From: Anthonomus grandis grandis
Taxonomy: Eukaryota > Arthropoda > Insecta > Coleoptera > Curculionidae
Reading direction: 5' to 3'
NCBI RefSeq assembly: GCF_022605725.1
Contig: NC_065546.1
Coordinates: 34,282,227 to 34,346,226, forward strand
DNA length: 64,000 nucleotides
Position numbers and translations under genes: made by a program. The notes beneath the pieces are model-generated. The model saw only the letters and a list, made by a program, of their open reading frames with translations. It was not told where the DNA came from and did no database searches. Positions 28,601 through 40,600 of the stretch are shown here, piece after piece (position 1 is the stretch's first letter; each line of letters opens with the position of its first letter).

Positions 28601-31600
28601 AATCGTCGTGCTAACGTTAACAAAAATATATACATTCAATATGATAATAAATAACCCCTTGGCTTTTGCTAAGAGCGTCAAGATTCTAGGTTTAACTATT
28701 GATTCTTCTTTAAGATTCCAAGGACATATTAGTGCTGTCTTGCAGAGGTGCTATTTGCGTATGCGTTTGCTCTATGTTAACAAACATATTTTAAATTTTA
28801 AGACAAGAAAAAAACTCTCAGTATCGTTAGTATTATCCATTTTAAATTACTCTTTTATCGTTTACTATCCTTGTCTTGATAAAACAACCCAGCAGAAACT
28901 GCGACGTGTACAAAATACGTGTTGTCGATTTCTTGTGTGTAATTTAAGAAAATTTGATCATGTGTCCATATATATCTATCAATTGCAGTGGCTAAAAATG
29001 TCATTTCTTTTTAATTTTCATTTTCTTACATTTATGTATCGGCTCTATAAAAACCAAAAGCCAAAATATCTGTTAGAAAAATTAATTCCGAGAAATGCGA
29101 TTCATGGCGGAGATATAAGACATAAGATTCTGACATTGCCACACCATAGCACAGCTCTTTTCTCACGTAGTTTTACTTACATTGCCGTAACAATTTATAA
29201 TCGATTTAGACCTAATTCTTCAATTCCAATCTCTCTATAGCTTTAAAAATGATTATAACACTTTGTTCTTGAAGTTGTTCTTGGAAAAATTGCACAATAA
29301 GTTTTTTGTTCTCTGCGGATTTACAAATGTATTTAATTTTTTTTTTCTTAATTTGTTCTTTGGTTAATTTTTATATTACTATTACTACTTGTTTCTCAAA
29401 ACATTTGTAATTATTATTATTAGGGTTAAGAGATAAAAGTAGCTTTAGCTAATCTTCGCCTTTTTGGGCAAATGTAATGTAATGTGCATTTGATACCAAA
29501 TAAAGACATATTTATTTATTTATTTATTTATTAAATGGTATATATAAAAATAGTCTTATCATTGTATAAAACTTGAGCAGGATCTGCACTGGGTTTTATG
29601 ATACATGGGGAACCTCCGTTAAATCCTCTGTTAGTCCTCTTGTTTTCACATAAAAGTCATTGCTCAAAGTTTGCTTATTTAAAGGTTTAAAAAAATACGC
29701 ATCAAAACAACTAAAAATACACCTGTAGTCAACCAGATATTAAAATAACAATCCCCTATTTTAACCTAAAATAAATGTTACTTTCATCAAAAGATCAATA
29801 ATTTATATCACCCATGCCTTCAGAGGGATGCGTTATGAGGATTAAACCCTATATCGAAATTAAATATAAATTTAAGTCTTGGATTTTTCTAAGAAGTTTT
29901 GAGCAGTTGTTAGCAAACAATATTAATGTTAGGAATTTAGTTTTTCTTATATATTATTTTGGACTATGTTTCTTCTAATGCTACCTTGTAAGTATTATAC
30001 TGTTTAACTACCGGTTAGGCTTTATTCTATCTTAACATCGCACGCAATATTGTGTTTAAAATTACGTTTCGTGTAGTGCTTTTAAAATATAAACTATTTA
30101 AAAGAATTTAGCGTCAATGATATGCACTCCGCTTTTCAAGATTTATTGTTTAAATGAAAAGGTGTCATCAGCAAAAAAGGTTTATAAATTCAGAAACCAT
30201 AAACATATGATCAATATAAAAAAGAAAAAGCAAAGAGCCTATTATGTTGCCCTGACTGGTATCCCCACATTATTGCGAATAGTCCGGTCAAAAGCAATAC
30301 CTACAATGCCATAATTCGTCAACTTAAAGAACAAAATCATTCTTTACGTAGAAGATATATTTGTTATTATCCAGATTAGTTTTAACTCTTTACACAGTGT
30401 TAATTATTGCATAATTTTTCCTATTAAAATCAAGTGCAGTCACTTTAAAACATATATTGCTATCGAAGAACATGTTGTATATAGATCAATATACAAATGG
30501 TTAACAAAAAAATAAATAAAATACAAAACTTCTTACAGGAATTATGTCCTACTATTTTAGTGATGCAACTTGTCTAGTAAATTAAACACCACCATAGAAA
30601 AATGATCAACAAAAATAGTAATTCGTTTTATTAGTGTTTTTGTAGGAAGTAGCTCAGGACATTTTCCTCAACATGCTACCCTGTAGGGGTGAGCAGTGTG
30701 CCAACAAGACAACTCCTAAAAACCGCAGGATATATTTAAGAGATTAAAAAGAATCAAACAAAAAAAAGCACCTAATGTAAAGTGCATTCGTAAGTATTAA
30801 GACAACACCCAGGCCCTGTAGGGGTCTAACGTGTTTTGGCCACAATAAAATTGCTGCACCTAATGTAATGTGCCTTCGTAAGTATATATATATATAAATA
30901 TATTGAACAATTATTATTCCGATTAAGTGGATTTAAAAAAAAAACTGACATATTGTATGAAGCCCCATATAATATATATATATTATAAACATAATCAGAA
31001 TATAAGTGGCAGATCTCGTTATTTTATATATTTATCCCTCCGTATCCGCAATCAAACTTGCTATAAATATACTGTACTGCGTCCGCAAACGAAACCGTCC
31101 CAACAGTTTTCTTTGTGAATTTATCCGCTAAAAAGGCGGATTTGCTTTGTTGGGAAACCGTAAAAAAAAACTAAAGTGTGAGCGTGTTTCGTGGCAGACG
31201 AACGTGTTCTCGAACGCCCAACGGCGCAAGTTGCGCGGCTTCGACGGTTTCAAACGGAAGGCGGTGGTGTTGGTCTGCGAGGACGAGGAGCAGGCCCGTA
31301 GGCTCAAGGAACAACAACAGGACTATGGTAAATTCGTACCGGATAGCACCTTATACGATCTCAAAGGTATTGATTATAAATTATGTTTAGATTTTTAACC
31401 GTGATACTATTTTTTGGGATGGTCAGATGTACTGAACCGGTTAAATATCTCTTTTAAGTTTTGTATTTAAGGTGAAAGTTCTTTTAATTTAAATTTTTTG
31501 TTCTCAATTTAAATAACACCGCACTGGCACCAGTTGTTGCCAAGTTAAAAGTTTTTTTTTGACAATTTTGAGACATTTAATAATACATATATTTGCATCA

Positions 31601-34600
31601 AGTACAAATCTCAGCACCTTAAATTGACATTTAAAATATACAGGGTGCGTCAGCAAGGCGTACGGCTAAAGTAGCGCCTAAACTATACGGAGTGGAAAAA
31701 ACTTATGTGACATGGTTAAAAGGTTGACAAAATTCTACAAACTAAAAATAATTTTACGGAAAAATATGTATTTTTTTCAGACGGAACACCCGCAACATGA
31801 TTTTTTCATTGATACCTCATTTTTTAAATTTCATTACGGCGTTGCCACGTAATTCGTATTTTTAGGATATTTTTAGTGTTTTAAGGGGTTTATTAAAATT
31901 CTTATAGCAGCCGCTGTGTTCTAGATAAAGTTAGTTTAACTAGTAGTTTAGTTCCAATCTAGATAAACAACATTTTTAATATAGTTAGTTTACGGTATCA
32001 GCTTTATCTTTCAGCAAAAGTGAAGTTTTTTTCATAAATTTTAATATAAATTTACCAATTTACTCAAATAAAATATGCAATAACTCGATATTTTTTAATG
32101 GAACACCCTGTATTTTTCTTAAAGAATGTCCTACACCTAATTCGCTTTTTTTGAGATATTTTACATTCTTTAAAAAACGATGCGTAATAAAATCGTCTGT
32201 ATTAACTATGTATGTATTTATACTAACAATTATATAATAAAACTAACTAATAAAAGTTTAAACTTGTCCTAAAATTAAATTATAACTACACTACAAACTA
32301 TTCTCAATATCACCTCCTCCTAAGTTTCGTGCGCAAGCATTAATTCTTTTTAAAAATGAATCACTCACTTTTTCTAACATATTAGGTGTTATTGTTCGGA
32401 AAACTTTTTTAATTTTTAACTGCATATTTTCACATTGTGGTTGGAGTCAGTTGGTATACTTTCTCCTTTACATATCCCCAAAAGAAGAAATCCATCTTGT
32501 CAAATCCTGGGACCTGGGTGGCCATTGTACTAGTCTACCCCTACCTATCCATCTATTTGGAAACCGGTCATTTAAATAAATAGTGCCTTACAGCTTGACT
32601 GTAATGAGCTGGAGCCCCATCTTGCTTAAACCAAATCCGGTCCTGAACATAATGTGCAGGCAACGTTTCCAACATTTCATTTAGTCTATTTTGGTTAAAT
32701 TCCAAGTACATTTCACCTGTGAGATGTCCATGAAAAAAATGCGGTTCAATGACATAATTCCCAATAATCCCTGCCCAAATATTAATAGACCATCTGTGGT
32801 GAGTTTTACGTATAAAGAAAGGATTGCTGGTATCATAATAATGAAACTTGTGCCTGTTATTATGAAAAGTTTTTTCCGAAAAAAGTACCAAATTTAAAAA
32901 AAAACAGATTGCTGCATCATATTTTGTGCCCATTGACAAAAGTCGTCTGTCATAATCTTGCGGCTGTAATTCATGCAACAGTTGATTATGGTAAGGATGA
33001 AAATGTTCACTTCGAAGCATTCGTGTAATGGAACTTACATTAATTCCAACCGGTAATTCTCTAGCAAGTTGTCTAGTACTTCTTTGGGGCGTCTCAATTA
33101 CACTCAAAGCTACCATAATTTTATTTTCTTCGTTTGTAGCTGGTTTTACCCGTTCATGTTTTTCATACGTAACACTTCCTGTCCTTTCGAATCTTTCTTC
33201 AAGTTTCTCCATCCTAAATAGTTTAAATATCCTAAAAATACGAATTACGTGACGACGCCGTAATGAAATTTCAAAAATGAGGTATTAGTGTAATATCTTG
33301 TTAATGGTATTCCGTCTGAAAAAAATACATATTTTTCCGTAACTTATTTTTGACGCACCCTGTATATGTAAAATTATTTTTAGTTTGTAGATTTTTGTCA
33401 ATGTTTTAACCATGTCATATAAGTTTTTTTCTACTCGGTATAGTTTAGGCGCTATTTTAGCCGTACACCTTGCTGACGCACCCTGTATATCATAACATCC
33501 TCCAAAAATAAGCTTTAATGTGAATTTCACTATTTTTTGAAAATACGCTCGCACACGTCTATTAATATTTTTTGGTGTCTCATGTTGCCGTGGTCAATAC
33601 CAATTTTCCTATTTTAAATGGAACACCCTATATTTGATTACATTTTTGGATTCTACACAAAATTATAAATATTTTGATATATCACATGCCATACTTTTAT
33701 TCAACAGTTTCTAAGATACGCGGTTTTGTAAATTGCTGTTTTTATGAATTTAAAAGCCTCTAAAACTTATTCTTCTAAAAATAGAAAAAAACGAATTTCA
33801 TTTTTCTGTTCTTACTTTTTAATTCCTTTTTTGTTAAAACATAAAAAATATGATACATGTCGAAAAAAATCAATATCCCTAAAATTATAAATGAAACTAA
33901 AAGAATTAAATATTTTAATTATTTTATTAAGTGTTCAAAATTCTCACCATTCACTTCTTGGCAGAATGCTACTCTATTTAAAAACTCATCCAAAACATTG
34001 CTAAGAGTATTTCCAATAATTTAACTAATTTCATATCTCATTACTCATATATTACAAAAATTAAATTGTTACATACATGTTTATATTATACAAAAATTTT
34101 TATGTTTACTATTGTAATTATATTAGGTACCTAGAAAACCTAATTTCTGTATGTATCATAATAACCATAATACTATGAGTTTAACAATAAAAACTAACTG
34201 AATAAATATTAAAATAAGATATAGTTGTGCACCATTTGCTCAAACTCATAACAAAACTTAATTAGCTTGGTAATTGAATTTAAAAAAAAGTTTTATTACT
34301 TTGAATTAAAAAAAACGATTTAGAATAATGTTGAAATTTTTTCAAAATTATCAGCTATGAAAGTGATACATTTCTTATTAAAAGCTTTTCTGTTCCCTGT
34401 CATCCTTACTGTTGGCGGCAAAATGTTGTATATTTTTACACTAAAGTAGTGAAATGACCTTAGGTTTAGGTTGGTACTACTATTGGGAATCTGTAAGTTT
34501 CCTTCAACATTAAACCTGGTAGAATAAGAATGACTAACATGTACACCTATTTCAAGATTTTCGTATATAAAAGAACAAACACTAAAATATATAAAGATCG

Positions 34601-37600
34601 AATTGCCAGTAGTATTCTTTCACTGTAAAGTAGGTATGTTGGAAACTCTTTATCCTTTCTAAAAATAATTTTAAGAATGTAATTTTGGATTGTCTTTGGA
34701 AGGTTTTAATGCATTTTCGTAAGAACTTCCCCATACTATTATAGCATATCTCAGTAAAGACTCTACAAGAGTTTTCTAAACACATATGTTCTCTTAGTAG
34801 CTCTCTAGAGTTTTCTAAACACAGTTGTTCGTTTAGAATATGGAAATTCTAAACCATATAAAATTTCCGAATTAATTTTCTAATGTTATTAGTTAATCTT
34901 AACACATGTTGTTTCCACTTGAGGTTCTGGTCGATGACTATGCCTAAATATTTAGTAAATTGTACATCCCTTATTTCATTCTCAAATCCATTTACCTGGA
35001 TGCTATTAAAATTAGGACGATTGGCATTTGTTAGGGAGAAAGCTATGTAGTTGGTTTTGTCAACATTTAATGTATGTTTGAAAGAGTCTAGCCAATTTTT
35101 GATTAATCTTAAACCTAAAGATGTTTTTTCACGCACCTCCTCTCAAGTTTCACCCACAAAAATGACCACAGCATCGTCAGCATAAGAAACCACCATATAA
35201 TTTTCAAGTAAGATACCTGTTAACGAATTTATGTATACTAAGAAAAGTAATGGCCCAAGAACGTGATATTCCTATCAGCATCTCTGAGGGATCATTATAG
35301 ATATTATTAATCTGTTTCTGTATGTCATCTGTTTTCAGCCCGCCAGATAACTCTTAAAAACTTCTAACACAACCCCTCTGACACCATAAATATTTAGGAC
35401 ATTAAGAAGTGAGGTACCGTGTCAAAAGCCTTCCCTAGATCAAGAAATGTTGCAAGACACTTTTTATCTTTATCGAGGTGTTTCATTATGGTTCTTGTGA
35501 CCAGGAGTATAGTGTCCGAAGTACTAATACCTGTGCGGAATCCGAATTGGTTTTTAGATAAAATGTTATTATCGTACAAGAATTTAGAAAGTCTTTCTTT
35601 TAGGCATTTTTGAAAAAATTTGGTTAAATTTCTAATCACACTAATTGGATGAAAATTTGTAATTTTTGATCTTTCACCAGCTTTATAGATGGGAGTAACA
35701 ACTGAGGTTTTAAATCATTCAGGGACAGTGCCTAATGTAAATATAAGATTGATTATATGTATTAATGGATTAATCATATACAGGTGAAATTTTTTTATGA
35801 TTTCAGTTTGTATTCCATTATAACCAGGCGAACAGTTGTTTTTGAGTGAATTTTTATGTTCAATAACTTCATTTCTACAAACAGGAGTTAAAAACATTGA
35901 GTTCTATCTATACTTTAGTTTGAAAATATTGCTTTGAGATTTTATTTTACTGGCCATAGTTTTTCCCTACATTAACAAAAAATTGGTTGCAGTATTCAGC
36001 CATCTGTTTTTTGTCAGTAAAGGGCTGATTATTATCATACTGATCATCTATGTTTCCAGATTGCTCCTTAGTTTCATTAACTGCATTTGAAATGATCCGG
36101 TATATATCCTTTTGAAATCATGTTGATCAGAATTTATTTGGGCTTTGTAATAGTTAAACTTTTGTTTAGCAATTATTTTATATAGTTTTTGAAGGTGGTA
36201 GACAATGGTACAGTGAAAACATCTTGTCGGACTTGCATTGTCTTATTTATTTATTGTAACACGACGTTTCGGTTGGTAAGTATCTCCAACCGTTATCAAG
36301 TGTAAACTGAAAGCAAACTACTATTCTATAGGCTTATATACTAGATGTGTGCAGCGATATGGAAGGGGGGGGAAGGGAGGGAAAGTCATCCGTGAAAAAG
36401 AGTTGGAGGGGGGAAGGACACGCGTCTCTCTAGATCCTACACTGTCCTGAGAGTAGAGGCTTACAGATGTTGGGTATATCGACGCTTGGCTGGCTGAAGA
36501 TCCTCTGATTCTGTGAAATGAAAGCTGCCTCTACGAACTTCCTCTTCCGCCAGTGCTGTTCCTTGTGCAGAATCTTGGCTTCTGACCAATGGATATTGTG
36601 TCCATTATGCCACGCGTGCTCTGCTATCCCGGATTTGGAAACCTCTCCTCTTTGGGTCCAGCTGCGATGTTCCTTCGCTCTGATTTCTAGGGGGCGCTTC
36701 GTTTCACCTATGTATGAGTCACCGCACTCACATGGGATCCGGTAGACGCAATTTTTTGGTATCCACCATGCCATCTGGTTTGGTCTTTGAAACCACGCTT
36801 CTGATAGTGGTGCTAGATCTAAAGGCAGTTCTAATATTGTACTTGCTGGCAATGCGTCGGATTTGTTCCGATGTACCCCTAATGTAAGGTATGGGTAGAA
36901 GCCTGGTTGTCGTGGTGGCCTCGTCTCTGATTTGATTTGGACGCGTCCTTTGGATGGTCCTACTTATTAGCTTCTTTGGATATCCATTCTGTTGTAGGTC
37001 TTTGTAGATGGTATCCACTTCAGTCTTGAGATCCTCGTCGTTTCTACAGATGGTTCGAGCTCTATTGTAGAGGGATCTTATTATGCCTACTTTGGTGGTT
37101 GCAGGATGGTTGGACTCATAGTGCAGATACTGGCCCGTGTGTGTTGGTTTTCTATAAACTGAAGTTCGTAGATTTCCGCCGACCTTTTTAACGAGAACAT
37201 CTAGAAAAGGTAGAGCTGAGTCCTTTTCTGTCTCCATCGTGAACTTGATTGTTGGTCTGAAACTGTTGAGGTGAAGCAGAAACTCCTGAAGTGCTTTTTC
37301 CTCTTTGTCCCAGATGATGAAGGTGTCGTCCACATATCGAAGCCAGAGCTTCGGTTTGTACCGGGAGGCATCTATTGCATGTTCCTCAAACCATTCCATG
37401 AAGATGTTTGCTATTACTGGGGAAAGAGCTGAACCCATCGGAAGTCCTTCGTCTTGGGCGTAGAATCTATCCTTGACCTGAAAGTAAGAATTACGAAGAC
37501 AGATCTCCAAAAGTTCCATCACCCCGTCCAGAGGCAGTGTGGTCCGAGTTGAGAAAGCTGTATCCTTGCTTAGTTTGTCTCGGATGATGTTAAGAGACTC

Positions 37601-40600
37601 TCCTATGGGTACATTGGTGTAGAGACTTTCGACATCAAAACTCACCAATCTGTCATTGGTCTCGACTTCGATCCCTCCAAGAAGGTCTACAAAGTGGGCA
37701 GAGTTTCGCACGAAAGACGCTGCATTTCCCTGGATCGGTCTAATGATCTCCAAAAGGAATTTCGAGAGTTCTGATGTCGGCGAATTTCTAGAGCTCGTGA
37801 TGGGCCGCAGAGGCATTTGCTCCTTATGAATCTTGGGTAGTCCGTATAGGTGTGGAGGTTTGCTATAATGTGGTGTCAGCCTAAAGCGTACCGCATCCGA
37901 CAATGTTGAGGAGTATTTTTTAAGTGCTCTGTAAATTCGACCTTCTATGGTTGTCGTTGGATCCTTAGATAGTAGCCTGTATTCGCCTTTGTTCAAAACT
38001 TCCTCAACCTTGTTTTCGTAGGTTTCCAGGTCCATAATCACAGTTGCATTGCCCTTATCTGCAGGAAGAATTTTGATGTTCTTTTCACTTCTGAGGTTCC
38101 TGAGAGCTGTTTCCTCTTCTTTGCTGATGTTCTGCAAAGGTTTCTGTTTTTTAAGTGAGTCTAGAGCAACCCTTACCTCGTGTCGAAATTCATCGGCCAC
38201 AGGACGTGGTAGGTGGATTGATTCTACTGAAGACACTATGTCTATAAAGGATGGTTTTGAGGATATAGCGAAGTTTAGTCCTCTGTTTAACACCTTCTGT
38301 TCAGCATCGGTAAGGGTTCTTTTTGACACATTAATGATGGTGGCGGGGAGGTTAGAGGTTGGTGCTGGTTGAGTCCTGTTGGTTCGTCTGGATTTAAGGT
38401 TTTGGAGTTTTGAAAGGTGGCTTGCTCTTAGCTTTTCTCTTAGTTTTTGGCAAGTGAAGTCTATTTTGTCAAAGATTGGTTGATAGTCTTCCTCCAATGT
38501 AACTTCTTTGATTCCTTCGAATCGCTGAATGCATTCGATTTCTATTTTTGCTTTCTTCCAACGGTGGTAGCTAAGTTGAGATCGCAGCAGCTCCATACTA
38601 GCACGTTCAAGAATACGTTCTGATCTTCTACCTGGTATAGCGGTTTTGAGACGTAGACCAGTAGGAATGACATTGGCGTCTCTTGTCTCTCGCAGGAAGC
38701 TGATGTGTTCCTCCTCCTTGGTCATCTTTATCTTGGTTTTCTCAAAGCCTCTAAATAGGTTGCTGGTTCCGGGTCCGTACCGGTTATCCAATCTGTTTTT
38801 GAAGGTGGTAGACAATGGTACAGTGAAAACATCTTGTCGGACTTGCATTGTCTTATTTATTTATTGTAACACGACGTTTCGGTTGTTAAGTATCTCCAAC
38901 CGTTATCAAGTGTAAACTGAAAGCAAACTACTATTCTATAGGCTTATATACTAGATGTGTGCAGCGATATGGAAGGGGGGGGGAGGGAGGGAAAGTCATC
39001 CGTGAAAAAGAGTTGGAGGGGGGAAGGACACGCGTCTCTCTAGATCCTACACTGTCCTGAGAGTAGAGGCTTCCAGATGTTGGGTATAAGAGCCTCTACT
39101 CTCAGGACAGTGTAGGATCTAGAGAGACGCGTGTCCTTCCCCCCTCCAACTCTTTTTCACGGATGACTTTCCCTCCCTTCCCCCCCCTTCCATATCGCTG
39201 CACACATCTAGTATATAAGCCTATAGAATAGTAGTTTGCTTTCAGTTTACAGTTGATAACGGTTGGAGATACTTACCAACCGAAACGTCGTGTTACAATA
39301 AATAAATAAGACAATGCAAGTCCGACAAGATGTTTTCATATTTTATATAGATTGTTTCTATAATTTATATAAACACTCTTATTTTCCAAATTGTTATTCT
39401 TTAAAAGTTTTTTTCATTGTATCACGTTTTCTCAGTGCTAAGATAAGGCCTGTGGTAATCCGCGGTTTAAGTTTTTTCTGCTCGGTGTAGTAATCTGTTT
39501 TTTGGTTAGTCGCTTTTTCCACAAATAATGCAATTTTATTCGTAAAATTTTGTGTTGCTGCCTCACCGTTATTTGTTTCCAAAACCTCTCCCCAGCTTTT
39601 CCCTTTAAGTAGATCTTCAAACTTTCCAGGGTCTAATGTTGAGGTAATCCTTAAATTTTAGATCATCTTAATTGCGCGGCTTCTCTTTATAAGCTTTGGA
39701 TTTTAATTACCTCCGAAAGCAAAAGATCCAGGGGCGTGAGATCTGGGGATCGTGCAGGCCATTCCGTAGGACCCCTTCTACCAATCCACTGCTCGGGAAA
39801 TACCGCATTCAAATATTCGCGTACATGATGAGCAAAATGAGATCGGGCACCATCCTGTCGAAACCAAATAAATCTATTTAGCATATTAAGCAGATTTGGA
39901 TTTGGAAAAGAACTTGTGAGAGTTGAAATTAAGTAATTTTGAAGAAATTCAAAATATCGGTCTCCGGTAAAAATTATTTAAAATCCATGCCCAAATATTT
40001 CATCTTTGCGGATATTGTATATGATTTCCTTTCATCCAATCGCGATTATTCGTGCTCCAATACCTACAATTTTGCTTATTTACCGTACCATTTAACAAAA
40101 CGTGGCATCATCACTAAATAGTATCTGTCCATGCAGCAATGGATTTAAGTTACACAACAGAACAAACAGAGATTGTTATGTGTATTTGATTGTTTATGAT
40201 TATTTGGTTAATTGATGTGTCTATTCAATACTGACATTGCTAATACGGTGCAATATACGAGGTGTAGCTTCGGTGACAATACGTAATATAGAAAATAAGA
40301 TGAGTAATACTTACAGGTACGCCGGGCTTAAATTTACGAAAATAAGACAAGAGAATTTTTCATAACAAATATTTTATATAATCATACCAAAAGATGGTTT
40401 AGTATTTTAGATCCTGTGCCTTTTTTTGGCCTATTTTTTCAAGCTTCTAATAAAATATTCAATCTTGTATTTTCATTACTTTTTGGCCGACCTGGCGGTA
40501 TACGATTTGTTACGGTACTTCTTGTAGTGGGCCTTTCCGGATATTTTGCATTAACCAAATTACAAGCTTCTTCTTAAGTTCTTTGTTTATCTCCGTATCC

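Larger units (their letters stand above)
36186..39337 (-). mobile_element. Penelope-like element, nearly intact, with terminal repeats
   Basis: Layout on the plus strand: terminal repeat A (36185-36478), open reading frames on the minus strand, terminal repeat B (38795-39088), and an inverted partial repeat C (39092-39337) joined head-to-head to B. A and B have the same length and differ at about three bases. A target duplication TATTTTATATA(G) flanks the whole at 36174-36185 and 39339-39350. The element encodes the reverse transcriptase plus GIY-YIG endonuclease expected for Penelope. It looks like the youngest large insertion here. Confidence 0.9.
34300..39648 (-). mobile_element. LINE interrupted by a Penelope element
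   Basis: The LINE lies on the minus strand. Its linker region (FTNKIALFVEKATNQ, KKLKPRITTGLILALRKRDT) is at 39400-39640, its reverse transcriptase at 35900-34850, and its A/T-rich 3' end near 34310. The Penelope element at 36186-39337 separates them, with an 11-12 bp duplication of the LINE sequence on both sides. The LINE in turn interrupts a mariner gene. Confidence 0.78.

Noticed and set aside
38049..38915. Plus-strand open frames of 107 and 89 codons
   Set aside because: Shadows of the Penelope reverse transcriptase on the other strand.
36185..39337. LTR retrotransposon, because of the direct repeats
   Set aside because: No gag, protease or integrase; YVDD polymerase plus GIY-YIG and mixed direct/inverted repeats are Penelope traits.
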